Below, piece after piece: positions 1-7,903 of a stretch of DNA of 64,000 nt (the stretch's first letter is position 1; every line of letters starts with the position of its first letter). The stretch spans positions 62,001-126,000 of the forward strand of contig NZ_LMQC01000019.1 of NCBI RefSeq assembly GCF_001424485.1. Reading direction: 5' to 3'. A program made the position numbers and the translations under genes. The notes beneath the pieces were generated by a model. It made no database searches. It worked only from the letters and a program-made list of their open reading frames with translations, and had not been told where the DNA came from. This DNA comes from Modestobacter sp. Leaf380. Lineage in GTDB: Bacteria; Actinomycetota; Actinomycetes; Mycobacteriales; Geodermatophilaceae.

Positions 1-30
1 GCCGTCCTCGGGAGCATGCAGCCGGCGTAG
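1..30 (+). CDS. possible C-terminal end of an upstream gene (partial)
   Basis: Frame 1 reads ten codons ending in TAG at 28-30 (AVLGSMQPA then stop). A perfect terminator-like hairpin follows at 48-75, which fits a gene entering from the left edge. With only nine residues no function can be given, and the frame choice is a guess. Confidence 0.3.
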   Translation, partial: AVLGSMQPA

Positions 31-47
31 TCGGCACCGCACGCGAA

Positions 48-75
48 CGGCCCCGGTCCCTGCGGACCGGGGCCG
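48..75 (+). terminator. intrinsic terminator-like hairpin
   Basis: A perfect 12-bp stem (48-59 with 64-75; CGGCCCCGGTCC arms) closes a CTGC loop and is followed by TTCTG. There is no long U run, which is usual for such GC-rich genomes. It probably ends the transcript entering from the left edge. Confidence 0.65.
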
Positions 76-104
76 TTCTGCGTCCCCACCCCCGCGACGC
101 CCCG

Positions 105-161
105 GCATGGGATCCCCCGCATACAGCTGGAGCCGCCACCGGTATGCGAGGGATCCCATGC
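105..161. repeat. 20-bp inverted repeat upstream of the SDR gene
   Basis: The arms at 105-124 and 142-161 (GCATGGGATCC type ends) are complementary over 20 bp with one mismatch and flank a 17-nt spacer. The element lies 24 bp before the SDR start. It could be an operator for an unknown dimeric regulator, a leader hairpin, or an interspersed palindrome. No related copy was noticed elsewhere in the window. Confidence 0.7.
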
Positions 162-184
162 TGAGGCCGCGGGAGCATGGGGGC

Positions 185-925
185 ATGACCCGACCCCTCA
201 CCGTCGTCACCGGCGGCAGCCGCGGCATCGGCGCCGCCACCGTCGCCGCGCTCGCCCGGGCCGGACACGACGTGGTCGTCGGCTACCGGGCCGACGGGGA
301 CGCCGCCGCCCGGGTGGTCGCCGACGCCGAGGCGGCCGGGGCGCGGGCCGTGGCGGTGCGGGCCGACGTCACCGACCCCGACGACGTCGACCGGCTCTTC
401 GACACCCCATTGGGCACGGTCACCGGCCTGGTCGCGAACGCGGGCCTCACCGCGCACCTGGGCGACCTCGCCGACACCCCCGTCGACGTCGTCCGCACCG
501 TGCTGGACACCAACCTGCTGAGCGCGGTGCTGTGCTGCCGCCGAGCCGCCCAGCTGCTGTCAACCGACCGCGGCGGACCCGGCGGCGCCATCGTCTGCAT
601 CTCCTCCTCGGCGGCGACCCTGGGCTCCCCGCACGAGTACGTGCACTACGCCGCGGCCAAGGCCGGCGTCGATGCACTCGTCGTCGGGCTGGCCAAGGAG
701 CTGGCCACGGCCGGCGTGCGGGTCAACGGCGTCGCCCCCGGCCTGGTGCTCACCGACATCCACGCCGGCGCCGGGGACGCCGACCGCCCCGCCCGGGTCG
801 TCGCCCGGATACCGATGGGCCGGGCCGGGGAACCGGCCGAGATCGCCCCCGCCGTGGTCTGGCTGATGGGCCCCGACGCCGGCTACACGACCGGCACGGT
901 GGTCCGGGTGGCGGGCGGTCTCTGA
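185..925 (+). CDS. SDR family NAD(P)-dependent oxidoreductase
   Basis: This is a classical short-chain dehydrogenase/reductase of 246 residues, the usual length. It has the nucleotide-binding TGGSRGIG motif at residues 9-16, the NAG motif at 85-87, and catalytic Ser142, Tyr155 and Lys159 (YAAAK). The late sequence 'VRVNGVAPGLVLT' is typical of FabG-like members, which reduce or oxidise carbonyl/hydroxyl groups with NAD(P)(H). The ATG at 185 is preferred over the in-frame ATG at 107 because the SDR fold begins there and the 107 start would run through the inverted repeat. The substrate cannot be told; it stands alone and is not part of a fatty-acid operon. Confidence 0.9.
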   Translation: MTRPLTVVTGGSRGIGAATVAALARAGHDVVVGYRADGDAAARVVADAEAAGARAVAVRADVTDPDDVDRLFDTPLGTVTGLVANAGLTAHLGDLADTPVDVVRTVLDTNLLSAVLCCRRAAQLLSTDRGGPGGAIVCISSSAATLGSPHEYVHYAAAKAGVDALVVGLAKELATAGVRVNGVAPGLVLTDIHAGAGDADRPARVVARIPMGRAGEPAEIAPAVVWLMGPDAGYTTGTVVRVAGGL

Positions 926-1063
926 CCCTCCTGCGTTGCTCGACGTTGCAGTCCCGGAGATGCCCAGGTGACCGGGGTCACCACGACTCAACGGATGCGT
1001 TTATGGTCACACCTGCACGTGGCACCAGGTGCCACCCAGTTCGAGCGAAGCACAGGAGCAACG

Positions 1064-2185
1064 ATGCCCACCACCACTCGCGCCTCGATCATCCGTTCGT
1101 CCCCCGGGTCCTACGAGACCGTCACCCTCGAGCTCGACGACCCGCGTCGCGGCGAGGTCCAGGTCAAGCTGGCCGCCTCTGGGCTGTGCCACTCCGACGA
1201 CCACCTCCAGACCGGCGACCTGCAGGTCATGACCTACCCGTTCTGCGGCGGCCACGAGGGCTCCGGCGTCATCACCAAGGTCGGCCCCGACACCCCCGGC
1301 TTCGAGGAGGGCGACCACGTCGTCTTCTCCTTCGTCCCCTCGTGCGGCCAGTGCATGGCCTGTCGCCGCGGCGACTTCAACCTCTGCGACAAGGGCGCCC
1401 TGCTGCTCGTCGGCTCCCGCGCCGACGACGCCGAGGACTTCCGGATGAAGCTCGACGGCGAGAACGTCGGGCAGATGTGCGGCATCAGCACGTTCTCCGA
1501 GTACACGACCGCCGACGTCGCCTCGGTCATCAAGATCGACAAGGACATCCCGCTCAAGTCCGCCGCCCTCGTCGGCTGCGGCGTGCCCACCGGCTGGGGC
1601 ACCGCGGTCGAGGCCGGCGGGGTCAAGCCCGGCGACGTCGTCATCGTCATGGGCATCGGCGGCATCGGCATCAACGCCGTCCAGGGCGCCAAGCACGCCG
1701 GCGCGACCAGCATCATCGCCGTCGACCCGACCCCCTTCAAGCGCGAGATGGCGCAGGAGTTCGGCGCCACCGACGTGTTCGAGGACATGGACCAGGCCAC
1801 TGCCTACGCCCAGTCGATCACCCAGGGCCAGGGCGCCGACGTCACCCTGATCACCGTGGGCGTGCTCAAGCCCGAGCACCCCGCCCAGGGCCTGGCCTCC
1901 ATCCGCAAGGGCGGCACCGTCGTCGCCACGGGCCTGGGCGCCATGACCGACATGTCCCCGATCTCGATGTTCGACCTGACCCTCATGCAGAAGCGCCTGC
2001 AGGGCGCGATCATCGGCGCCCAGTCGCCACACTCGGACATCCCGAAGCTCCTGCGCATGTACCAGGCCGGCCAGCTCAAGCTCGACGAGCTGATCACCAA
2101 GGAGTACACGCTGGACCAGGTCACCGAGGCCTACGAGGACATGCACGCCGGCAAGAACATCCGCGGCGTCATCGTCTTCGACTGA
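1064..2185 (+). CDS. NDMA-dependent alcohol dehydrogenase (zinc MDR family)
   Basis: A 373-residue medium-chain zinc alcohol dehydrogenase. Visible are the catalytic zinc ligand Cys42 (GLCHSD), His64 (GGHEG), the structural-zinc cluster CGQCMACRRGDFNLC and the nucleotide fold 'GIGGIGINAVQGA'. The start and overall pattern match the actinobacterial NDMA-dependent family, whose members hold NAD(H) tightly and are known partners of the mycofactocin redox cofactor. The ATG at 1064 follows AGGAG at 1054-1058. No mycofactocin genes lie in this window, so that link is family knowledge, not local evidence. The physiological alcohol is unknown. A strong bidirectional hairpin follows the gene. Confidence 0.92.
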   Translation: MPTTTRASIIRSSPGSYETVTLELDDPRRGEVQVKLAASGLCHSDDHLQTGDLQVMTYPFCGGHEGSGVITKVGPDTPGFEEGDHVVFSFVPSCGQCMACRRGDFNLCDKGALLLVGSRADDAEDFRMKLDGENVGQMCGISTFSEYTTADVASVIKIDKDIPLKSAALVGCGVPTGWGTAVEAGGVKPGDVVIVMGIGGIGINAVQGAKHAGATSIIAVDPTPFKREMAQEFGATDVFEDMDQATAYAQSITQGQGADVTLITVGVLKPEHPAQGLASIRKGGTVVATGLGAMTDMSPISMFDLTLMQKRLQGAIIGAQSPHSDIPKLLRMYQAGQLKLDELITKEYTLDQVTEAYEDMHAGKNIRGVIVFD

Positions 2186-2262
2186 GGAAGGACCTCGTCG
2201 CCCCCCCGCACCACGCTCCGCGCGGTACGGGACCCTGCGACGAGGCCGTTCCATCACGTCAC

Positions 2263-2295
2263 CTGAGGGCCCGGGACCACGTCCCGGGCCCTCAG
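2263..2295. terminator. bidirectional terminator hairpin
   Basis: A perfect 15-bp stem (2263-2277 with 2281-2295, CTGAGGGCCCGGGAC arms) has a 3-nt loop. It lies between the convergent alcohol dehydrogenase and DUF2277 genes and overlaps the DUF2277 stop codon, so it can serve both strands. Confidence 0.8.
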
Positions 2296-2561
2296 CGTGC
2301 GTAGCGGGCTGCGGCCTTCTCGCGGGCGCGGGCGGCGAGGACCTCGCGGTCGCGCGGGGGTGCCGACGTCGTCAGGTCGGCCAGCAGGTGCCGGGTGGCG
2401 TGCGCGATGTCGGCCACCGCCCGGTCGAAGGCCTCCTGGTTGACCTGGGAGGGCTTCACCGACCCGGACACCTTGCGGACGAACTGCAGCGCGGCGGCGT
2501 CCACCTCGTCGGGCGTGGTCTCCGGTTCCAGGTTGTGCAGGACCCTGATGTTGCGGCACAT
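2292..2561 (-). CDS. DUF2277 domain-containing protein
   Basis: An 89-residue protein starting MCRNIRVLHNLEP, with 'ALQFVRKVSG', 'KPSQVNQEAFDRAV' and a C-terminal 'PPRDREVLAARAREKAAARYA'. These are the hallmarks of DUF2277, a small alpha-helical family of unknown function common in actinobacteria. The open frame extends 15 codons upstream, but the conserved family start is MCRNI, so 2561 is chosen. The upstream region contains the GGAGTGCCC repeats. No function can be assigned. Confidence 0.85.
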   Translation of the reverse strand: MCRNIRVLHNLEPETTPDEVDAAALQFVRKVSGSVKPSQVNQEAFDRAVADIAHATRHLLADLTTSAPPRDREVLAARAREKAAARYAR

Positions 2562-2576
2562 GCCCCCGGACCCTAG

Positions 2577-2643
2577 GTGGAGTGCCCCGGCGCAGGGAAC
2601 CTCCACCAGGGCACTCCACCGGGGGACTCCAGCAGGGCACTCC
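2577..2643. repeat. inverted and direct GGAGTGCCC / GGGCACTCC repeats
   Basis: GGTGGAGTGCCC at 2577-2588 pairs perfectly with GGGCACTCCACC at 2609-2620. A further GGGCACTCCA lies just beyond, ending at 2643, and a partial GGACTCCAGC copy sits between them. The cluster fills the gap between the acyl-CoA dehydrogenase stop and the DUF2277 start, so it may be a terminator, an operator, or both. Confidence 0.65.
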
Positions 2644-2652
2644 AGCGGCGGC

Positions 2653-3852
2653 TCAGGCGAGGGCGAACTCGGCGGGTGCGACCGCCGTGGTCACCGCACC
2701 GCCCTTGGCCAGCGCACGGCTGATCACCAGCCGCTGGATCTGGTTGGTGCCCTCGAAGATCTGCATGACCTTGGCCTCGCGCATGTAGCGCTCCACCGGG
2801 AAGTCACGGGTGTACCCGGCCCCGCCCAGCACCTGGACGGCGTCGGTGGTCACCTTCATCGCGTTGTCGGTGGCCACCAGCTTGGCGATCGAGGCCTGCT
2901 GGGAGTAGGGCAGGCCGGCGTCCTTGAGCCGGGCGGCGTGCAGCGTCATCGCCCGCGCGGTCTCGACCGCGGCGGCCATGTCGGCGAGCAGGAAGCCCAG
3001 GCCCTGGTGCTCGATGATCGGGACGCCGAAGGTCTCGCGCTCCTTCGCGTAGGCCAGCGCGTCGTCCAGCGCGCCCTGCGCCAGCCCGACGGCGACGGCG
3101 GCGATGCCCAGCCGGCCGGCGTCGAGCCCGGCCAGCGCGATCGGCAGGCCCATGCCCTCCTCGCCCAACCGGCGGTCGGCCGGCACCCGGACGCCCTCGA
3201 AGCGCATCGTGGCGGTGGCCTGGGCGGTGAGGCCCATCTTGCGCTCGGGCGGCGCGGCACTGAGGCCCTCGCTGTCGGCGGGGACAAGGAAGCAGGAGAT
3301 GCCGCGCGAGCGGTGGTCGCTGGTGCGGGCCATCACCTTGTAGAAGTCGGCATGCCCGCCGTGGGTCACCCAGGCCTTCTCCCCGGTCAGCACGTAGTCC
3401 CCGCCGTCCCGGACGGCGGTGGTGCGCATCGCGGCCGGGTCCGAGCCGGCGTGCGACTCCGACAGGCAGTAGGCGCCCAGCTGCTCCCCGCCCAGCATCC
3501 CCGGCAACAGGCGCTGCTTCTGCTCGTCGGTGCCCTGGGTGACCAGGCCGAAGCAGGACAGCCCGTGCACGCTCACGCCCACCCCGACGCCGGCCCAGAC
3601 GCGGCTGATCTCCTCCAGCACCTGCAGGTACACCTCGTAGGGCTGGGCGCCGCCACCGAACTCCTCGGCGTAGGGGAGGCCCAGCAGCCCGGCGCGGCCC
3701 AGGGTGGCGAACACCTCGCGCGGGAACACCTCGTCGGCCTCGGCGGCGACCACCCGGGGGGCGAGCTCGGCGCGGGCGATGTCGCGGGTCAGCTCGAGGA
3801 GGTCGGCGGCCTCCTGGGTGGGAACCAGACGCTGGACCGGCATGGCGGGCAC
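2653..3852 (-). CDS. acyl-CoA dehydrogenase
   Basis: A 399-residue FAD-dependent acyl-CoA dehydrogenase of normal length. It carries 'AYCLSESHAGSD' and 'GEKAWVTHGG' around the flavin and substrate sites, and the C-terminal 'MREAKVMQIFEGTNQIQRLVISR' that in the short-chain family holds the catalytic base Glu. It would catalyse alpha,beta-dehydrogenation of an acyl-CoA with electrons passing to ETF. The start may be the ATG at 3852 or the ATG at 3843 (MPVQRLVPT). It is divergent from a TetR regulator with a symmetric operator between them, so substrate-induced derepression is likely. Chain length or branching preference cannot be read. Confidence 0.92.
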   Translation of the reverse strand: MPAMPVQRLVPTQEAADLLELTRDIARAELAPRVVAAEADEVFPREVFATLGRAGLLGLPYAEEFGGGAQPYEVYLQVLEEISRVWAGVGVGVSVHGLSCFGLVTQGTDEQKQRLLPGMLGGEQLGAYCLSESHAGSDPAAMRTTAVRDGGDYVLTGEKAWVTHGGHADFYKVMARTSDHRSRGISCFLVPADSEGLSAAPPERKMGLTAQATATMRFEGVRVPADRRLGEEGMGLPIALAGLDAGRLGIAAVAVGLAQGALDDALAYAKERETFGVPIIEHQGLGFLLADMAAAVETARAMTLHAARLKDAGLPYSQQASIAKLVATDNAMKVTTDAVQVLGGAGYTRDFPVERYMREAKVMQIFEGTNQIQRLVISRALAKGGAVTTAVAPAEFALA

Positions 3853-3861
3853 CTCTCATCA

Positions 3862-3885
3862 GTACTGCAGGACGGCGTGCAGTAC
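3862..3885. promoter_or_regulatory. probable TetR operator in the divergent promoter
   Basis: GTACTGCA at 3862-3869 and TGCAGTAC at 3878-3885 form a perfect 8-bp inverted repeat with an 8-bp spacer. It sits between the acyl-CoA dehydrogenase start (3852) and the regulator start (3905), the expected place for an autoregulating TetR dimer. Confidence 0.75.
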
Positions 3886-3904
3886 AGAAGATAGCCTGGA
3901 CGAC

Positions 3905-4492
3905 GTGACCACGGCCAGGCTGGCGACCCGCGGCCCCGCGCGCCGCGAGGCACTGCTGGACGAGCTGGTCGACGTCTTCCTCACCGAGGGGTTCGCCACC
4001 TTCACCCTCGACGAGCTGGCTCGGCGACTGCACTGCTCCAAGTCCACGCTCTACGCCGTCGCCGGGAGCAAGGAGCAGCTGGTGGTGGCCGCGGTCCGCC
4101 GCTTCTTCGCCCGGGCCACCCTCGCGGTCGAGTCCCGCGCCGCCGAGCCCACCGACGCCGGTGAGCGGCTGCACGCCTACCTGCTCGCGGTCAGCGACCA
4201 GCTCCGCCCGGCCGGTCCCGCCTTCTTCGCCGACCTCGCCGCGTTCCCGCCGGCCGCAGAGGTCTACGCCCGCAACACCCGCACCGCCGCCCGACGCGTC
4301 CAGCAGCTGGTCAGCGACGGCGTCGACGCCGGCACGGTCCGCCCGGTGCACGCCTCCTTCGTCGGGGCCGCCGTCGCCGAGGTCATGGCCGCCATCCACT
4401 CCGGTGAGATCACCGCCGCCACCGGCCTGGACGACGCCGCCGCCTACGCCGAGCTGGCCGACCTCGTCGTCGCCGGCCTGCGCCGCCCCTGA
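3905..4492 (+). CDS. TetR/AcrR family transcriptional regulator
   Basis: A 195-residue regulator with an N-terminal helix-turn-helix (about residues 20-60: 'FTLDELARRLHCSKSTLYAVAGSKEQLV') and an all-helical ligand domain. The GTG at 3905 is chosen because upstream codons run through the operator and into the divergent gene. It faces the acyl-CoA dehydrogenase gene across the palindrome at 3862-3885 and most likely represses both genes, releasing DNA on binding an acyl-CoA-like ligand. The ligand is inference from context; fatty-acid TetR regulators next to acyl-CoA dehydrogenases are common in actinobacteria. Confidence 0.88.
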   Translation: MTTARLATRGPARREALLDELVDVFLTEGFATFTLDELARRLHCSKSTLYAVAGSKEQLVVAAVRRFFARATLAVESRAAEPTDAGERLHAYLLAVSDQLRPAGPAFFADLAAFPPAAEVYARNTRTAARRVQQLVSDGVDAGTVRPVHASFVGAAVAEVMAAIHSGEITAATGLDDAAAYAELADLVVAGLRRP

Positions 4493-4513
4493 CCCCCCGA
4501 CCGCCCCCTGGGG

Positions 4514-4617
4514 CAACGTCCGGTTCCCTGGCTCGACCTGGGCCACCGGACGTGGAGCCGCGCCGTGTCCCGGCTCAACGTCCGGCGAAGCGGGTGGACA
4601 CAGCCCACCGGACGTTG
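4514..4617. repeat. two tandem hairpin units built on ACGTCCGG
   Basis: Unit 1 has arms ACGTCCGGT (4516-4524) and ACCGGACGT (4545-4553). Unit 2 has arms CAACGTCCGG (4576-4585) and CCGGACGTTG (4608-4617). Both units share CAACGTCCGG, about 15 variable bases, then CCACCGGACGT, repeating with a 62-bp period. They lie between the TetR stop and the iron box, so they may terminate the TetR transcript or be a small mobile palindrome. Confidence 0.7.
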
Positions 4618-4679
4618 ACCGGGCTGGCAGGGAGTGGCGGTGCGCACACTCGGGTTGACCTCGGCCGCGGCCCCAGAGG

Positions 4680-4698
4680 TAAGGTGAGGCTTACCGAT
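4680..4698 (+). promoter_or_regulatory. IdeR/DtxR iron box upstream of the siderophore permease operon
   Basis: TAAGGTGAGGCTTACCGAT matches the IdeR consensus TTAGGTTAGGCTAACCTAA at 14 of 19 positions by my count. It lies about 45 bp before the permease start. Iron-loaded IdeR would be expected to repress here. Confidence 0.8.
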
Positions 4699-4742
4699 CA
4701 TGGTCCTGAGGGCCGTGCCCCGCCGCCCCCAGGAGACCGTCC

Positions 4743-5864
4743 GTGGCCCAGCGCTCCACCGCGCCGTCCTCGGCCGAGCCCTCGGCAGGCGGGACCCGGG
4801 CGCCCGCGCCGGAGGACCTGGCCCGCGAGCAGAACACCGAGCAGCGACGCCGCGGACTGCTGCGCGGCCCGGCCACCCGACTGGGCGGCCTCTGGCTGCT
4901 GCTCGTCCTCACCGTGGTGGTCTGCGCGCTGAGCATCGCCGTCGGCACCCGCTCGATCGGGCTGGGCACCGTCTGGCAGGCCCTCACCGACAGCTCGCTG
5001 CCCGGCGACGAGGGCGTCGTCATCCGCGAGCTGCGGGTCCCCCGCACCCTGCTCGGCATCCTGGTCGGGCTCTCGCTCGGCGTCGCCGGCGCGCTCATGC
5101 AGGGCCACACCCGCAACCCGCTCGGCGACCCCGGCCTGCTCGGTGTCGCCGCCGGCGCCTCGGCCGCGGTCGTGCTGGCCATCTTCGTGCTGGGCGTCTC
5201 CACCCCGTCGGGCTACGTCTGGTTCGCCTTCGCCGGCGCCCTGCTCGGCAGCGTCGCGGTCTTCGCGATCGGCTCCAGCGGACGCGGCGGGGCCACCCCG
5301 GTGAGCCTGGCGCTCGCGGGGGCCGCCATCTCCGCCCTGCTGTACGCCCTGGTCCGCGCCGTGCTGGTCAGCGACCAGCAGACGCTGGACAGCTTCCGCT
5401 TCTGGGTCGTCGGCTCGCTCGCCGGCCGGGACAGCTCGATCGCCTGGCAGGTGCTGCCCTTCATCGCCGTCGGACTGCTGCTGGCCGTGGTCAACGCCCC
5501 CGCCCTGAACCTGCTCGGCCTCGGCGAGGACGTCGCCCGCGGGCTCGGCCAGAACGTGTTGCTGGCCCGCACCACCGGCATCCTGGCCATCACCCTGCTC
5601 ACCGGCGCCGCCACCGCCGCCTGCGGGCCCATCGGCTTCGTGGGCCTCGTCGTCCCGCACGTCGCCCGGGCCATCACCGGCCCCGACCACCGGTGGCTGA
5701 TCCCGTACTCGGGGCTGCTGGGCGTGGTCCTGCTGCTGGTCGCCGACGTCGTCGGCCGGGTCGTCGTCCGCCCCGGGGAGCTGCAGGTCGGCATCGTGCT
5801 GGCCCTGGTCGGCGCACCGTTCTTCATCGCCCTGGTCCGTCGCAAGAAGATGAGCGCGCTGTGA
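4743..5864 (+). CDS. FecCD-type iron-siderophore ABC transporter permease (first)
   Basis: A 373-residue integral membrane protein of the FecCD/BtuC type. After about 50 soluble residues come roughly nine to ten hydrophobic segments. Family signatures are 'ELRVPRTLLGILVGLSLGVAG', 'HTRNPLGDPGLLGVAAGAS' and 'GPIGFVGLVVPHVAR'. It forms half of the channel importing ferric siderophores. The GTG start at 4743 follows AGGAG at 4731-4735. An IdeR box at 4680-4698 suggests iron repression. Its stop overlaps the GTG of the second permease by GTGA, so translation is coupled and a heterodimer is likely. The particular siderophore is unknown. Confidence 0.93.
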   Translation: MAQRSTAPSSAEPSAGGTRAPAPEDLAREQNTEQRRRGLLRGPATRLGGLWLLLVLTVVVCALSIAVGTRSIGLGTVWQALTDSSLPGDEGVVIRELRVPRTLLGILVGLSLGVAGALMQGHTRNPLGDPGLLGVAAGASAAVVLAIFVLGVSTPSGYVWFAFAGALLGSVAVFAIGSSGRGGATPVSLALAGAAISALLYALVRAVLVSDQQTLDSFRFWVVGSLAGRDSSIAWQVLPFIAVGLLLAVVNAPALNLLGLGEDVARGLGQNVLLARTTGILAITLLTGAATAACGPIGFVGLVVPHVARAITGPDHRWLIPYSGLLGVVLLLVADVVGRVVVRPGELQVGIVLALVGAPFFIALVRRKKMSAL

Positions 5865-6952
5865 CCGCCACGATCAGCACCCGCGCGCCCGAGCGCCGCC
5901 CCGACAAGCGCCGCACGCTCCGGATCGGCCCGCTGTCCGGCGTCGTCCGCAGCCGCCAGCTGCTGCTGCCGGTGGTCACCGCCGTCGTCCTGGTGCTGGT
6001 CAGCGCGCTCAGCATGGGACGCGGGGACTACCCGATCGGCCTGGTCGACGTGCTGCGCACGGTGGTCGGGGCCGGAGACCCCACCCAGCAGTTCATCGTC
6101 ACCGAGCTGCGTGCCCCGCGGATCGTCGTCGGCGTGCTCGTCGGGCTCGCACTCGGCGTCTCCGGCGCCCTCATCCAGACCTTCGCCCGCAACCCGCTGG
6201 CCTCCCCGGACACGCTGGGCATCAACGCCGGCGCCTCGGCCGCCGCGGTCGCCGTCATCGTCATCGGCGGTGGCTCCTCGGCCGCCGGCGGGCTGCTGGG
6301 CGGACTCGGGCTGCCGGTCGCCGCCCTGGCCGGCGGCCTGCTCACCGCGCTGCTGATCTTCGTGCTGGCCTGGCGCGGCGGCGTGGACGGCTACCGGCTG
6401 GTGCTGGTGGGCATCGGGCTGGGTTCCGTCGGCTACGCCCTCGTCGACTGGCTGCTCACCCGCTCCGACATCCAGGACGCCGCCGCGGCCACCGTCTGGC
6501 TCACCGGCTCGCTCAACGGCCGCAGCTGGGACCAGGCCTGGCCGCTGGCCACCGCGCTGCTGCTGCTGGTGCCCGTCGCGCTGGCGCTGTCCCGGGTGCT
6601 CGGCGTCCTCCAGTTCGGCGAGGACACCGCCCGCGCGCTCGGCGTCCGGGTCGGGCTGGCACAGGCCGTCGTGGTCCTGGTCGCCGTCGCGCTGGCCGCG
6701 GTGTCCGTGGCGGCTGCCGGGCCGGTCCAGTTCGTCGCCCTCGTCGTCCCCCAGGTCGCCGTCCGGCTGGCCGGGGGTTCCCGCCCGCCGCTGCTGGCCT
6801 CCGGCCTGCTCGGGGCCCTGCTCGTCGTCGGCGCGGACCTGCTGGCCCGCACCGTGCTGCCCATCGCGCTGCCCGTCGGGATCGTCACCGCGGTCATCGG
6901 CGCCCCCTACCTGCTCTGGCTGCTCGTCCGCGGCCGCCGCTCGATCACCTGA
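5861..6952 (+). CDS. FecCD-type iron-siderophore ABC transporter permease (second)
   Basis: A 363-residue FecCD permease, the partner of the preceding gene. It repeats the family pattern: 'ELRAPRIVVGVLVGLALGVSG', 'FARNPLASPDTLGINAGAS' and 'GPVQFVALVVPQVAVRLAGG'. It starts at the GTG overlapping the previous stop (5861) and is followed 16 bp later by the ATPase gene with a clear ribosome site, making a three-gene operon. The second permease usually pairs with the first to form a heterodimeric pore. The C-terminal 'PYLLWLLVRGRR' is typical of the family end. Confidence 0.93.
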   Translation: MTATISTRAPERRPDKRRTLRIGPLSGVVRSRQLLLPVVTAVVLVLVSALSMGRGDYPIGLVDVLRTVVGAGDPTQQFIVTELRAPRIVVGVLVGLALGVSGALIQTFARNPLASPDTLGINAGASAAAVAVIVIGGGSSAAGGLLGGLGLPVAALAGGLLTALLIFVLAWRGGVDGYRLVLVGIGLGSVGYALVDWLLTRSDIQDAAAATVWLTGSLNGRSWDQAWPLATALLLLVPVALALSRVLGVLQFGEDTARALGVRVGLAQAVVVLVAVALAAVSVAAAGPVQFVALVVPQVAVRLAGGSRPPLLASGLLGALLVVGADLLARTVLPIALPVGIVTAVIGAPYLLWLLVRGRRSIT

Positions 6953-6968
6953 GAGAGAAGGAGCCGAC

Positions 6969-7802
6969 ATGACAGCGACCCTGGCCCACCCGGCCACCGG
7001 CACGACGTCCCGACCGCAGGTGCGGTTGGCCGCCGAGCAGGTGCGGCTGGCCTACGGCGAGCACGTCGTCGTCGACTCCCTGGACCTCGAGCTCACCGAC
7101 GGCTCGTTCACCGCCATCGTGGGCCCCAACGGCTGCGGCAAGTCCACCCTGCTGCGCGCGCTGGGCCGGCTGCTGCGGCCCAGCTCCGGGCAGGTCGTGC
7201 TGGACGGCCGGCCGATCGCCAAGACCCCCACCCGGGAGGTCGCCCGGGTGCTGGGCCTGCTGCCGCAGACCCCGATCGCCCCCGAGGGCCTCACCGTGGC
7301 CGACCTGGTCGCCCGCGGCCGGCACCCGCACCAGTCCTGGCTGCGCCAGTGGTCCCGGGACGACGAGGCCGTCGTCGCCGAGGCGCTGAGCTGGACCGAC
7401 ATGACCGACCTGGCCGACCGCCCGGTCGACGCACTGTCCGGCGGCCAGCGCCAGCGGGCCTGGATCTCGATGGCCCTGGCGCAGGGCACCGATCTGCTGC
7501 TGCTCGACGAGCCGACCACCTACCTGGACCTCTCGCACCAGATCGACGTCCTGGAGCTGGTGGCCCGGCTGCACGCCGAGCGCGGCCGCACCGTGGCCGT
7601 GGTGCTGCACGACCTGAACCTGGCCGCCCGGTACGCCCAGCGCCTCATCGCCATGAAGGACGGCGTCATGGTCGCCTCCGGCACCCCGGCCGAGGTGCTC
7701 ACCGAGCAGCTGCTGGACGAGGTGTTCGACCTCGAGGCGCGGGTCATCCCGGACCCGGTCTCCGACACGCCGATGGTCGTCCCGGTCCGTCGCATCCGCT
7801 GA
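6969..7802 (+). CDS. iron-siderophore ABC transporter ATP-binding protein
   Basis: A 277-residue ABC ATPase of the FepC/FhuC type. It has Walker A 'GPNGCGKST' (about residues 54-62), the Q-loop after 'LGLLPQ', 'RGRHPHQSW' typical of iron-siderophore ATPases, signature 'LSGGQRQRAW', Walker B 'LLLLDEPT', the D-loop 'YLDLS' and the H-loop 'VLHDLNLAARY'. It sits on the cytosolic face of the FecCD dimer and powers uptake. The ATG at 6969 has AAGGAG upstream. The matching binding lipoprotein is not in this operon but at 11341-12375 on the other strand, under its own iron box. Confidence 0.94.
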   Translation: MTATLAHPATGTTSRPQVRLAAEQVRLAYGEHVVVDSLDLELTDGSFTAIVGPNGCGKSTLLRALGRLLRPSSGQVVLDGRPIAKTPTREVARVLGLLPQTPIAPEGLTVADLVARGRHPHQSWLRQWSRDDEAVVAEALSWTDMTDLADRPVDALSGGQRQRAWISMALAQGTDLLLLDEPTTYLDLSHQIDVLELVARLHAERGRTVAVVLHDLNLAARYAQRLIAMKDGVMVASGTPAEVLTEQLLDEVFDLEARVIPDPVSDTPMVVPVRRIR

Positions 7803-7903
7803 GGCGGAAGCCCAGCTCAGCGGCCTGTCGACTCCTCCGACCGGGTGGTGAGGCGAGGCTCAGTTGGCTGGCGGGCGCCCGCGCGGGCTGTCACCGTGAC
7901 CCC

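Noticed and set aside
107-184. Longer start of the SDR gene at ATG 107
   Set aside because: The extra 26 residues have no SDR similarity and are encoded by the inverted repeat at 105-161; the family start is at 185.
532-2304. Long plus-strand open frame over the SDR and alcohol dehydrogenase genes
   Set aside because: It is an Arg/Pro-rich shadow in another frame of clearly conserved genes and has no ribosome site or family features. Many similar long shadow frames across the window were left out for the same reason.
7803-7903. A fourth iron box before the DUF1540 gene (TGAGGCGAGGCTCAGTTGG)
   Set aside because: It matches the IdeR consensus at only about 11 of 19 positions, too weak to claim.
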